Of a stretch of 64,000 bases of DNA, positions 37,994-46,955 are shown one piece after another; the first letter of the stretch is position 1; every line of letters begins with the position of its first letter. The DNA is from Xanthomonas fragariae. GTDB taxonomy: Bacteria; Pseudomonadota; Gammaproteobacteria; Xanthomonadales; Xanthomonadaceae. The DNA lies in NCBI RefSeq assembly GCF_900183975.1, contig NZ_LT853882.1, positions 1-64,000 on the forward strand. The letters are read 5' to 3'. The notes under the pieces were generated by a model. It was not told where the DNA came from. It searched no databases and was given only the letters and a program-made list of their open reading frames with translations. The position numbers and the translations under genes are program-made.

Positions 37994-39895
37994 TCAGAAC
38001 CCACAGAAGCAGTAAGCCAGCGCCTTGACCGGTGTACCACCAGCCTTGCTGTCGTGCACGGCGTCTTCGACAAAGCGTAATTGCGTGTCCACTTCCGGCA
38101 GCGAGCGCGCCAACATGGCGCGCGCCATGCCGGAATTGCCCAGCATCCAGGCGCCCATGCGGCTGCCGGCGAATCCGCTCATGAACTGCGAGAACGGCGT
38201 GGCCGGCTTTTCCACATAGCTGACGCGGAACTTGCCCTTGCTCAGCTTTGCGCGGTTGGCTGCATCGGCCACCGCTTCCTGCATGCCACCGAACGCATCC
38301 ACCAGGCCGTGCTGCCTGGCCTGCGCACCACTCCACACCCTGCCGCGCGCAACCTTGTCGATGGCCTCCACCGACTGGTGACGCGCCTGCGCCACCTTGC
38401 CGGTGAAGTCTGCGTAGCCCTTGTTGATGACAGCCTGGATGACCTGGCCGGCAGCAGGATCCAGCGGGCGGGTGATGTCGAAGGCACCGGCAAAGCGCGT
38501 GGTGCCAACGCCATCGGTATGCACGCCGATCTTGTTCAGCGCGCGGGTCAGATTCGGCACCATGCCGAAGATGCCGATCGAACCACTGATGGTCGACGGG
38601 TCGGCATAGATGCGATCGGCATTCATGCTGATCCAGTAACCGCCCGAGGCGGCCAGATCGCCCATCGACACCACCACCGGCTTGCCGGCCTGTTTGAGCG
38701 CGACCACTTGGCGACGGATCTGCTCGGAAGCGAACACTTCGCCGCCGGGCGAATCCACGCGCAGCACCACCGCTTTGACCTCGTCGTCGTCGCGCGCCTG
38801 ACGCAGCAGCGCTGCAGTGGACTCGCCACCGATACGGCCGGCCGGCTGCTCGCCACCGCTGATCTCGCCAGCTGCCACCACCACGGCCACCTGCGGACGG
38901 CTGTCCATGGGCGAACCCTGCGCCTGCAGCTGGGTGAGATAGCTGGAAAAATCGATGTTGCGGAAGCCACTGTCGGCATCGCTGTCGGCCACGCCACGTT
39001 TGGTCAGCAGCGCATCGACCTCTTCGCGGGTCTTGAGCCCGTCGACCAGCTTCTGCTGCAGCGCGAACTTGGCCAGGTCGCCACCTGCCGCCGCGACGCC
39101 TTCGGGCAGCGTGTCGATACCGGCGGTCAGTTGTGCCGGGCTCAGCTTGCGCGCGGTGCCTACGTCGGCCAGATAGCGCTGCCATACGTCGTTCATCCAG
39201 AACAAATCCGCTTCCTTGGCGTCGGCCGAGGCCGCATCGAGGATGTATGGCTCGGCGGCGGATTTGTACTCGCCCACGCGGAACAGGTGTACGTCCACAC
39301 CGAGCTTGTCCTGCAACCCCTCGCGAAAATACTGGCGGTAACGGCCGAGACCTTCCAGCAGCACACTGCCCATCGGGTCCAAATAGACCTCGTTGGCTTG
39401 CGCTGCGAGCAGGTACTGGCCCTGGCTCATACTCTCGCTGAAAGCCACCATCTGCTTGCCGGAGGCACGCAGCTTCTGCAATGCGGCTGCAACTTCGCGC
39501 TGCGAAGCGAAACCGGGCGGCTGCAGCTTGTCCAGGTTCAACAGCACCCGCTCGATCTTGCGGTCCTTGCCGGCCGCCTCGATCACCCGCACCAGGTCAC
39601 GCAGCTGCACTTCTTCGGCACCCTTGTTGCCGACTGCCTTGGCCAGCGAACGGCTCACCGGGTCGGCGCTGAACTGCTCGACAAGCGTGCCTTCAGGATT
39701 GATCACCAGCGTGGTGCGCTCGGCCAGCGGTTTGGTGCCGTCGCCTCTGGCGATCGCCACCACGAACAGCAGCAGCATCAAAAACAGAAAGCCGAAAAAC
39801 ACCAGGTTGAAGATCAGGCGCCGGGTGAAATTCATCACATCCCATAGGCCGACGAAGAAACTGGCGATGGGAGTGCGACGCACGGGGTGGTTCAT
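37994..39895 (-). CDS. sppA: Signal peptide peptidase SppA, 67-kDa type
   Basis: SppA is an inner-membrane serine protease that degrades cleaved signal peptides. The long form has tandem ClpP-like domains. The ATG at 39895 (MNHPVRRTPIASFF) gives 633 residues; one membrane anchor lies at about 22-48 (FTRRLIFNLVFFGFLFLMLLLF). The catalytic lysine is in RVGEYKSAAEP near residue 205 and the nucleophile serine in MGDLAASGGYWISM near 410, the arrangement of E. coli SppA in which Lys and Ser come from different halves. The open frame extends 12 codons further upstream (39931) without family support. It faces a MATE exporter gene on the same strand 84 bases upstream. Confidence 0.94.
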   Translation of the reverse strand: MNHPVRRTPIASFFVGLWDVMNFTRRLIFNLVFFGFLFLMLLLFVVAIARGDGTKPLAERTTLVINPEGTLVEQFSADPVSRSLAKAVGNKGAEEVQLRDLVRVIEAAGKDRKIERVLLNLDKLQPPGFASQREVAAALQKLRASGKQMVAFSESMSQGQYLLAAQANEVYLDPMGSVLLEGLGRYRQYFREGLQDKLGVDVHLFRVGEYKSAAEPYILDAASADAKEADLFWMNDVWQRYLADVGTARKLSPAQLTAGIDTLPEGVAAAGGDLAKFALQQKLVDGLKTREEVDALLTKRGVADSDADSGFRNIDFSSYLTQLQAQGSPMDSRPQVAVVVAAGEISGGEQPAGRIGGESTAALLRQARDDDEVKAVVLRVDSPGGEVFASEQIRRQVVALKQAGKPVVVSMGDLAASGGYWISMNADRIYADPSTISGSIGIFGMVPNLTRALNKIGVHTDGVGTTRFAGAFDITRPLDPAAGQVIQAVINKGYADFTGKVAQARHQSVEAIDKVARGRVWSGAQARQHGLVDAFGGMQEAVADAANRAKLSKGKFRVSYVEKPATPFSQFMSGFAGSRMGAWMLGNSGMARAMLARSLPEVDTQLRFVEDAVHDSKAGGTPVKALAYCFCGF

Positions 39896-39979
39896 AGAAA
39901 ACTCCGTCGAAAGACGCTGCATACAAGTCAATGGTGTCCAGCATACCGGCTGCGCAGCGTGAGCGGCATGCGCTGGAAG

Positions 39980-41356
39980 TCAGGGTGTCGCGGTGGCAGT
40001 CAGCCGCTGGCTGGTCTGCCGGAAGCGCAGCCCCATCAGGATCGACGCAACGGTCAGGCCCAAAATCAGGCCGATCCACATACCTTGCGGTCCCCAGCCC
40101 AGTCCCAGGCCAAGCCCGGCGCCGATCGGCATGCCCACACCCCAGTACGAGAACATCGCCAAAAACATCGGCACGCGGGTGTCCTTGAGCCCACGCAACG
40201 CACCGCTCGAGAGCACCTGGATGCCATCGGGAAACTGGAACGTGGCGGCGAACAACAGCAGCACCGAGGCCAACGCGGCCACCGTCACATCATTGGTATA
40301 GACACTCACGATGGCGTCGTGACCCAGCAACAGCACGCTGGCCGACAGCGCCTGCGTGCCAAGCACGATAGCGTAACCGGCCCAGGCCGCACGCCGCATG
40401 CCGAGCGGATCGCCGCGCCCTACCGCATGCCCGACGCGCACCGTGGTGGCTTCGGCCACGCCCATCGGGATCATGAAACACAGCTGCGCGACGTTGATCG
40501 CAATCTGATGCGCGGCCGCTTCGGCGGAGCCGAGCCGGCCGATCAACAAGGCGGTGACGATGAACAGGCCGCCTTCCATCAGCACAGTGATGCCGATCGG
40601 CAAGCCGGTGCGCAACAGATCGTCGATGGCGCGCCATCGCGGCCCTTCCAGGTGATTGAACAACTCCAGATGGGCAAAGCGCCGCGAGCGCCACAGGTAC
40701 AGTGCAAACACGCTTGCCTGCACCCACATCGTGATGGCCGAGGCCATGCCCAGCCCTTGCGCACCATGCTCGGCAAACCCGAACGTGCCATAGGTAAGCG
40801 CATAGCCCAGCGGCGCCAGCACCAGCAACCCGGCAACGCCCAACACCATGGTGGGCAATGTCCAATGCATGCCTTCGCAGAGATAGCGCATGCAGAAGTA
40901 GAACGTCATCGCCGGCCCGCCCCAGCGCACTGCGTGCAGAAAATCGGTTGCACCCGGCACGATGTCCGGCGCAATTCCGAAGGTGGGCAACAGCGGCGGC
41001 ACTGCGCCCAGAAAGGTGAACATCACCGCGCCCAACGCCAGCGACAGCCACAGCGCCTGGCGGAACAATGGCCCGATCTCGCGCTCGCGACCTGCGCCAA
41101 CCAGTTGCGAGACAGAGGCGGTCAACGAGATCAACGTGCCGATCGGCACCAGCATCGGCAGCCACAACAGCGAGGTGCCGATGGTGACCGCAGCCAACGT
41201 GGCAGTGCCGTGGTGGCCAGCGATGACGTTGTCGACGAACCCGATCAGTCCGCTGGAGACGTGGCCGATCACCAGCGGCAACGCAAGCAGGCCGGTGGTG
41301 CGCACTTCCGAGGCGACGCTTGGCGTCGCGGCCGAGGGTGCAGAAGAAACAGACAT
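39980..41356 (-). CDS. MATE-family multidrug efflux protein
   Basis: A 458-residue polytopic protein with twelve hydrophobic segments and the internal two-fold pattern of MATE (NorM-type) cation-coupled exporters. Typical stretches: LALPLVIGHVSSGLIGFVDN at the start of the first half with the conserved glycine-rich VIAGHHGTATLAAV, and LRTGLPIGITVLMEGGLF with GSAEAAAHQIAINVAQLCFM in the second. These transporters expel drugs, dyes or plant antimicrobials in exchange for Na+ or H+. The ATG at 41356 opens MSVSSAPSAATPS. The 427 bases between this gene and the DUF3106 gene hold a G run at 41578 and no recognisable gene. Confidence 0.92.
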   Translation of the reverse strand: MSVSSAPSAATPSVASEVRTTGLLALPLVIGHVSSGLIGFVDNVIAGHHGTATLAAVTIGTSLLWLPMLVPIGTLISLTASVSQLVGAGREREIGPLFRQALWLSLALGAVMFTFLGAVPPLLPTFGIAPDIVPGATDFLHAVRWGGPAMTFYFCMRYLCEGMHWTLPTMVLGVAGLLVLAPLGYALTYGTFGFAEHGAQGLGMASAITMWVQASVFALYLWRSRRFAHLELFNHLEGPRWRAIDDLLRTGLPIGITVLMEGGLFIVTALLIGRLGSAEAAAHQIAINVAQLCFMIPMGVAEATTVRVGHAVGRGDPLGMRRAAWAGYAIVLGTQALSASVLLLGHDAIVSVYTNDVTVAALASVLLLFAATFQFPDGIQVLSSGALRGLKDTRVPMFLAMFSYWGVGMPIGAGLGLGLGWGPQGMWIGLILGLTVASILMGLRFRQTSQRLTATATP

Positions 41357-41783
41357 GAAAAACCGATCGCTGCGCGGACTACGGCCGTGCCGGGAGGCGC
41401 TGGCACCGGGTCGCGTGGGCCCGCCATCTTACGCGTACTTTCCGACTGCGGCTTTGTCGTGCGCTTGGGTAGAGCCTGTTGCGCCTGCACGCGTGCGGGC
41501 AAACGCGCACTCCGACGCGGTGGCGCATGGACGCGCAATCCTGGCTGGCCACCGGCCTCACATACATTGGCTTGAGCGGGGGGGGGAGTTGTTTGTCGTG
41601 ACGGTTGCCGCCGCATTCCTGATGGTGGCGCGTCTTCAAGCGTTGCGTGCGTCTGAGCATCGTGCCGAAGACAGCCACGTTGAAGATCAGCAGGTCACTG
41701 CGTGACGTCGATGCGTGGATCGATGTCGAACGCGATCCGCTGCGGTAGCACGTTCTTGCAGCGGCGGCGTCCTCCGCTGGCGA

Positions 41784-42374
41784 CTATCGCGCCAGCTGGC
41801 GCTTCAACCAGATGCTGCGCGTGGCCGGCGCTTCTGCCAGGAAGGCATCGCGCAAGGCGTCGCGATCCTGTGGCGGTGTGCGTTGTGCCAGTACCGCCAG
41901 CTGCTCCAGCTGCCCGGCATCCAGACTGCGCAGCACCGCCAGCACGCTGTCGCGCTGCGCAGCGGGCACGTAGCCGATCAACGGCTGCAACTGCGGATAG
42001 AACGCGCCCAGCTGTGAGCCCAGGCGCCAGCCATCGCGATGTAATCTGTCCATCGCGGTGAACTGCGTGCGCAACGCGCGCTGCTGATCCTCGGGTAAGG
42101 CATGCAGACGCTCGCGCGCCTGGCGCAACACCACTCGATCGGTGGCGGTGAGCCCGTTCCAGGCCGCATAGCGGGCGCGCAGCTCGGCCTGCTGTGCAGG
42201 CGTCAATGCGTCCCAACGCGCGTGCTGCTGGGCGGCGCTCGGCGTTGCCGGAGTGGGCACATGAGAAGACGCAACGGCACCGCCTTCTTCCAATGGGGTC
42301 GGCAAGGTTTGTGCGGCAGCACTGCCGGCCAACGCGAACAGCAGCAGCCCGCACCAATTAATTAGTTTCGTCAT
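41784..42374 (-). CDS. DUF3106 domain protein
   Basis: A 196-residue secreted protein with signal peptide MTKLINWCGLLLFALAGSAAA. The mature part has the DUF3106 pattern: WDALTPAQQAELRARYAAWN, LRQARERLHALPEDQQRALR, then a segment LLRSLDAGQLEQLAVLAQRT. Such proteins are helical, periplasmic and of unknown role; in several proteobacteria they are encoded in operons with an ECF sigma factor. Here the gene overlaps the preceding sigma-like gene by 17 bases (42358-42374), implying coupled translation. Confidence 0.85.
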   Translation of the reverse strand: MTKLINWCGLLLFALAGSAAAQTLPTPLEEGGAVASSHVPTPATPSAAQQHARWDALTPAQQAELRARYAAWNGLTATDRVVLRQARERLHALPEDQQRALRTQFTAMDRLHRDGWRLGSQLGAFYPQLQPLIGYVPAAQRDSVLAVLRSLDAGQLEQLAVLAQRTPPQDRDALRDAFLAEAPATRSIWLKRQLAR

Positions 42375-43392
42375 CGACCGTCTCCAATGCGGCGGAAGGC
42401 TGCTCGGCCGCGGTGGCGTGCGCGCCAGATTCGTCGGCCGGCACCGGATGGCCGGCCGCGTACCAGGCGTAGAAGTCCGCCGCGCGCGCCAGCTCCAGAT
42501 CCGGGTCGGCCAGCATCGCTTGGTCGCGCGAATCCATGCCGGGCGCTGCCAGCGCATCCGGCCGGTCTGCCGCGGGTAGCTCTTCCACCAGCACCGGCGC
42601 AGCGTCGGTCACATGCAAGACGCCTGCAGGCGCCTGCGAGACCGGCTCAGGCGGCAGTGCCGGCCGGCGATGGATCCACCACCAGCCGATTGCCGCAAGC
42701 AGCAGCGTCAGCGCCAACACGCCTAGCACGTTGCCTGCGTGGCGGCGGTTGACGCGTGACCAATGCTCTCGGCGCGCAGCTCGCACGCGTGGGGCGGCCG
42801 GCTGCCTCGGCTCGGTGGGCGCAACCACAACCGCGGCTGGCTGCAACGGCAGGCCGGCCAGCGCTGAGTCGCGCAGTTGCCTCAGCCGGGTCAGCTGGAC
42901 CGGGGTAAGGTCGCGCAATTCCAACTGCACCGCTTCGGCCAACACCCGCCAGGCATGCGCATCCGGATTGCCGGCTGCATCGCGCGGGCAGGCACGGGCG
43001 AGCGATTGGCGATAAACCGCCACGTCAATGCCATGCACCTCGCTTGCCGCGTTCTCTTCCAACCCGGCCACGATCCGCAACAGCAGTGCCAGCCGGTCGG
43101 CGGTCTGCATCCGGCCCAACGCGGTGAACGGAGGCAGCCAAGTGCCCGGCATCGGCTCGCGGCGCAGCGGCGGTGCGGTAGCCAGCAGGCTCCAGAAGCG
43201 CATCGGCCAGAAGGCCATCGGCCGACCAGCGGCTTGGCTGTTGAAGGCGCGCAGGGCAGCCGCCAGGGCCTGCTCGGCGGCTGCCCCATCGCCGCATTGC
43301 AATCGTGCGAGCACCAGACCCCGGCGTTCGACACCGCGCAGGAAGGCCGACAGCGCGGCAGGGGTCACAGGGGCATCGGGGACTACGGTCAT
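42358..43392 (-). CDS. Membrane-anchored protein with sigma-factor-like N-terminus
   Basis: A 344-residue protein. Residues about 10-70 (LSAFLRGVERRGLVLARLQC; AFNSQAAGRPMAFWPMRFWS) resemble region 2.1-2.2 of ECF sigma factors of the form FLxxVExRAxxMA...RPxxxWPxxFWxxL. Residues about 95-135 (ADRLALLLRIVAGLEENAAS) resemble region 4, where RxAxLLRxxxGL precedes the helix-turn-helix, though the DNA-recognition residues look lost. A single membrane segment follows (LGVLALTLLLAAIGWWW) and then a Pro/Ala-rich periplasmic or cytoplasmic tail. The similarity is judged by eye. Its position directly before DUF3106, where an ECF sigma gene is usual, supports the idea. The ATG at 43392 (MTVVPDAPVTPA) is preferred; an in-frame ATG eight codons upstream exists. 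Confidence 0.65.
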   Translation of the reverse strand: MTVVPDAPVTPAALSAFLRGVERRGLVLARLQCGDGAAAEQALAAALRAFNSQAAGRPMAFWPMRFWSLLATAPPLRREPMPGTWLPPFTALGRMQTADRLALLLRIVAGLEENAASEVHGIDVAVYRQSLARACPRDAAGNPDAHAWRVLAEAVQLELRDLTPVQLTRLRQLRDSALAGLPLQPAAVVVAPTEPRQPAAPRVRAARREHWSRVNRRHAGNVLGVLALTLLLAAIGWWWIHRRPALPPEPVSQAPAGVLHVTDAAPVLVEELPAADRPDALAAPGMDSRDQAMLADPDLELARAADFYAWYAAGHPVPADESGAHATAAEQPSAALETVDDETN

Positions 43393-43696
43393 GAGAACTC
43401 CAGCATCGGCCGGCATGATACCGACGCGATTGCCCCCCGCCGATGGCTTGACAGATCGACCTCGCCCGGCTCCGCCCTCAAGCCAGCGGCGCCTGCCACC
43501 GGCGCAGGTTGTGCACAGCGGCAGACATACCGATAAGTAGGCGTCTGTCAACTGCTGATTTTTCTTTGTTGCAATCGTGTTTCACGCCTAAGCTATTGAT
43601 ATTTATATACTTATGCGTGCTGGCTAAAAAATGTCCAAGAGGTTGCAGAGGCTGGGGAATCCATCGTCACAGCGTGGAGCACCAGACTAATTCACA

Positions 43697-43725
43697 GGTT
43701 TATCCACAGGCAATGTGGATAAACC
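43697..43725. promoter_or_regulatory. Palindromic pair of perfect DnaA boxes upstream of priA
   Basis: GGTTTATCCACA (43697-43708) and TGTGGATAAACC (43714-43725) are a perfect 12-base inverted repeat with spacer GGCAA. Each arm contains a perfect 9-base DnaA box. The site lies in the 469-base divergent region between the sigma-like gene and priA; the rest of that region is AT-rich at 43555-43650 and otherwise unremarkable. Confidence 0.8.
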
Positions 43726-43861
43726 GGTTTCCTTAGCCCTCACATAGGTTTAGGTCGTATTTATCCCACCGGTCACAAAAACGCGCCGTAGGCCCGCGCG
43801 CGGATTTGGGGCGATCTGAGGTCCGCTGCCTGGCGCTGGACCGGGTCGGTAGACTGGTTGG

Positions 43862-46084
43862 ATGACTTCGACCGTCGCCACTCTGCGCGTCGCCTTGCCG
43901 GTGCCGTTGCCCCAATTGTTTGACTACCTGCCGCCGGCCGATGCCCCGCTTGCCAATCTGGCGCGGGTCGGCTGCCGGGTGCGAGTGCCGCTCGGGCCGC
44001 GCGAGCTGGTCGGGGTGGTGGTGGAGATTGGGCAACTGGCCTCAGCCGAGGGCCTGCGGCCGGCGCTGGCGTGGTGCGATGCCGCGCCGCTGCTGGTCGA
44101 CGAGCTGGCCCGCTCGCTGCAGTGGCTTGCCCGTTACACCCACGCCCCGCTCGGCGAAGCCCAGGCTAGCGCACTGCCCGGCCCGCTGCGTCGTGGTGAG
44201 CCGTTGGCCGACACTCACGCCTGGGCCTGGCAGCTCACCGAGGCTGGCCGCACCGGTGCGGCCAGCCTACGTGCGGGGAGCCGGCCCGCCTTGCTGGCGG
44301 CGCTGCTACTGACCGCTGCGGTGGGCGAAGACCAGCTGGACCCGCTGCTGCCGCAGTGGCGCGAGGCAGCGCGCAGCCTGGTCAAGCGCGGCTATGCCGA
44401 ACGCGTGGCAGTGGCCGCCGATACGATTGCCCCGCGACCCCGCAGCGGCCCTCAGCTCAACGACGAACAACAGGCCGCCGCCGACACCATCCGCGCGCGC
44501 AGCGGTTTTGCCACTTATCTGCTCGATGGCGTCACCGGCAGCGGCAAGACCGAAGTCTATCTGCAAGCAATCGCCGACTGCCTGGCCGCCGGACGCCAGG
44601 CGTTGGTGCTGGTGCCGGAAATCGGCCTGACCCCGCAGACGCTGGGTCGCTTCCGCGCCCGGCTTGGGGTGCCGGTGCACGCGCTGCACTCGGGCCTGTC
44701 CGATGGCGAACGCGCCCGTGTCTGGGCCGCAGCCTGGCGCGGCGAGGCCAAGCTGATCGTCGGCACGCGCTCGGCGGTGTTCACCCCACTTCCCAACGCC
44801 GGGCTGATCGTTATCGACGAGGAGCACGACGGCAGCTACAAGCAACAGGACGGCATCCGTTATCACGCGCGCGACTTCGCGCTGGTGCGCGGCAAGGCGC
44901 TGGACGTGCCGGTCATCCTGGGCAGCGCCACGCCATCGCTGGAAAGCCTGCACAATGCGTATTCCGGCCGCTTCCAGCATCTGCGCCTGTCGCGCCGCGC
45001 CGGCGAAGCGCGTCCGCCGCGCGTGCGCGTGCTCGACGTGCGCAAGCGCCCGCTCAAGGACGGCCTGTCGCCAGAGGTACTGGCCGGCATCGGCGCCACC
45101 CTGGCGCGCGGCGAGCAGGTGCTGGTGTTCAAGAATCGCCGTGGCTATGCGCCGGTGCTGCTCTGCCACGACTGCGGCTGGACCGCCGCCTGCCAGCGCT
45201 GCAGCACGCCGCTGCACCAGACTCCGATGACGGTGCATGCCGGTGGTCGGCGCCTGCAATGCCACCACTGCGGCGCACGCCAATCCGCACCACTGGCCTG
45301 TCCGGCTTGCGCCAGCCTGGCGCTGCAGCCGCAGGGCATCGGCACCGAGCGGCTGGAAGAACGCCTGACCGAGCAATTCCCGGATTTTCCGGTAGTGCGC
45401 ATCGACCGCAGCACCACCCGGCGCCGCGATGCGCTGGAAACCCAACTGGCGCGCCTCGGCACCGAAGCCGGCATCCTGGTCGGCACGCAGATCCTGGCCA
45501 AGGGCCACGACCTTCCGCGGCTGACCATGGTGGTGGTGGTCGGCATCGACGAAGGTCTGTTCTCGGCAGACTTCCGTGCCGCGGAGAAGCTTTCCCAACA
45601 ATTGATCCAGGTGGCAGGACGCGCCGGACGTGCCGATCGTCCGGGCGAGGTCTGGCTGCAGACCCATCACCCCGAGCACCCCTTGCTGCAGACCCTGGTC
45701 AACGGCGGCTATCACGCCTTTGCCGATGCCGAACTGCAACAGCGCGAGGCGGCCGGCTTTCCGCCGTCCGCGCATCTGGCGCTGTTCCGCGCCGAAGCCA
45801 AGGATGTGGCGGCGGCCAATCAGTTCCTGATGGCGGTGCGTGTCTTGACCAACGCGGACACCAGCGCGGAATCGCCCGCGTCTGCAGCAGTGGAATGCTA
45901 TGGCCCGATGCCGGCACCAATGCCGCGTCGCGCCGGTTTTCAACGAACGCAATTGTTGTTGTCCGCGCAACAACGCTCTGCCTTGCACCGATTGCTCGAT
46001 GCGCAGCTGCCGGCAATCTATGCGCTGCCGCAAGCGCGGCGGGTGCGCTGGTCGCTGGATGTGGATCCGATCGATTTGTATTGA
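43862..46084 (+). CDS. priA: Primosomal protein N' (replication restart helicase PriA)
   Basis: PriA recognises stalled forks and D-loops and reloads the replisome. The 740-residue protein has the N-terminal DNA-binding domain (VALPVPLPQLFDYLPPAD), helicase Walker A GVTGSGKTEVYLQ near residue 226, the DEEH box in IVIDEEHDGSYKQQ near 320, and the zinc-binding cysteines CHDCGWTAACQRCSTPLHQT and CHHCGARQSAPLACPACAS. Later motifs GTQILAKGHDLPRL and QVAGRAGRADRPGEV are intact. Length and order fit the family. A perfect DnaA-box palindrome lies upstream. The stop codon TGA takes its A from a dispersed repeat that starts there. Confidence 0.97.
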   Translation: MTSTVATLRVALPVPLPQLFDYLPPADAPLANLARVGCRVRVPLGPRELVGVVVEIGQLASAEGLRPALAWCDAAPLLVDELARSLQWLARYTHAPLGEAQASALPGPLRRGEPLADTHAWAWQLTEAGRTGAASLRAGSRPALLAALLLTAAVGEDQLDPLLPQWREAARSLVKRGYAERVAVAADTIAPRPRSGPQLNDEQQAAADTIRARSGFATYLLDGVTGSGKTEVYLQAIADCLAAGRQALVLVPEIGLTPQTLGRFRARLGVPVHALHSGLSDGERARVWAAAWRGEAKLIVGTRSAVFTPLPNAGLIVIDEEHDGSYKQQDGIRYHARDFALVRGKALDVPVILGSATPSLESLHNAYSGRFQHLRLSRRAGEARPPRVRVLDVRKRPLKDGLSPEVLAGIGATLARGEQVLVFKNRRGYAPVLLCHDCGWTAACQRCSTPLHQTPMTVHAGGRRLQCHHCGARQSAPLACPACASLALQPQGIGTERLEERLTEQFPDFPVVRIDRSTTRRRDALETQLARLGTEAGILVGTQILAKGHDLPRLTMVVVVGIDEGLFSADFRAAEKLSQQLIQVAGRAGRADRPGEVWLQTHHPEHPLLQTLVNGGYHAFADAELQQREAAGFPPSAHLALFRAEAKDVAAANQFLMAVRVLTNADTSAESPASAAVECYGPMPAPMPRRAGFQRTQLLLSAQQRSALHRLLDAQLPAIYALPQARRVRWSLDVDPIDLY

Positions 46085-46122
46085 GAGCGGCTAACAAAAC
46101 TACTGCGCAGCCGCCGGGTGGG
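46083..46122. repeat. Dispersed palindromic repeat, copy 4 (single end only)
   Basis: AGAGCGGCTAACAAAACTAC followed by TGCGCAGCCGCC matches one terminal 40 bases of the repeat family (read as the complement of the right end of copy 5). The opposite end is absent; the sequence runs straight into a dehydrogenase pseudogene. Confidence 0.75.
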
Positions 46123-46500
46123 CGCGACCCGTCCGCTCGACGATCCCGGCATCCGCATCACCCTGATCGACCGCCAGAAACGCCATTGTTCTGGCCACTG
46201 CCATATCAAGTCGCCGCCGCCGGTCTCCGCCGGTCTGTCCGCGCCGGATATTGCCGCGCCGCTGCGGCACATCCTGCGCGAGCAGCGCTGCTCTGCTCGG
46301 CGACGTCGCCGAAATCGCACCAACGCGCCGCGAGGTCGTCCTGGCCGATGGCAACACGCTCGGCGACGACATGCTGCTGGCCACCGGCGCCACTCATGCC
46401 TATTTCGGCAACGACAGAACACATGCCGGGCCTGAATACGCCGTATAACGCGCTGGTACTGCGGCGCAAACTGTTGCTCGCCTTCGAACGTGCCGAGGCC
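46123..46500 (+). pseudogene. NADH dehydrogenase (NDH-2 type) remnant
   Basis: Fragments in three frames match the N-terminal half of a type II NADH dehydrogenase or related NAD(P)/FAD oxidoreductase: PGIRITLIDRQKRH, then AGLSAPDIAAPLRHILRE, then in another frame LLGDVAEIAPTRREVVLADG, MLLATGATHAYFGND, and finally ALVLRRKLLLAFERAEAESD. The FAD-binding GxGxxG start and the C-terminal half are missing and at least three frameshifts are present. The element lies between a repeat end and rpoH, so it was probably truncated by rearrangement. 46500-46900 has no recognisable gene. Confidence 0.75.
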
Positions 46501-46900
46501 GAATCCGACCCCGCAGCATGTGCCGCAACCGGTGTCACAGGTTTCTACTGGCATGCAGCGGTGGTACGGCTGCGCGCAGTCGCGATCGGACATGTGCTCG
46601 ACGTGCCCCAGCATGGTCGTTGGCGACTGGCGCAAGCGTATGTTCCGGCCTGCGCCTTACGGCGATCAGCTACGGCCGGCATCTGCCGTTAGCGCGCTTG
46701 CCGCCGAAGTAGTGAAGCTGCAGCGTTGCCTAGTCGGGTAAGTGCCCGATGCCATGCCTGCTGCGCGATGCGCGGGGTTTGGTAGTGCACTTCAACCAGT
46801 GAAATGCCCGCGTATGGCGCAAATGCATATGCTCATTCGCAGCAAAAAGATCGGCAGGGGAGCAGACGTTTATAGACTCCGCGCCCACCGGCACAAACGC

Positions 46901-46926
46901 AAACGGCCCGGATATCCGGGCCGTTT
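46901..46926. terminator. Terminator of rpoH (perfect palindrome)
   Basis: AAACGGCCCGGAT and ATCCGGGCCGTTT form a perfect 13-base stem, 30 bases past the rpoH stop on the minus strand. Confidence 0.85.
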
Positions 46927-46955
46927 GTACACCATCTGGTGCATGGTCGAAGGGA

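Noticed and set aside
38081..39847. 588-codon open frame on the plus strand opposite sppA
   Set aside because: Composition is His/Arg/Gln-rich nonsense typical of antisense frames; sppA is complete with catalytic residues on the other strand.
39887..41575. 562-codon open frame opposite the MATE exporter
   Set aside because: Same reason: a shadow of a GC-rich gene, with no domain.
41570..41592. Run of nine or more G residues as a phase-variable tract
   Set aside because: No gene or promoter could be tied to it; it lies in a gap without coding signal.
44306..46692. Two very long frames overlapping priA (minus strand 575 codons, plus strand 778 codons)
   Set aside because: Both are out-of-frame readings of priA; the genuine priA frame has every helicase and zinc motif.
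46500..46720. C-terminal half of the NDH-2 pseudogene
   Set aside because: I could not find residues matching the C-terminal domain in any frame, so I ended the remnant at about 46500.
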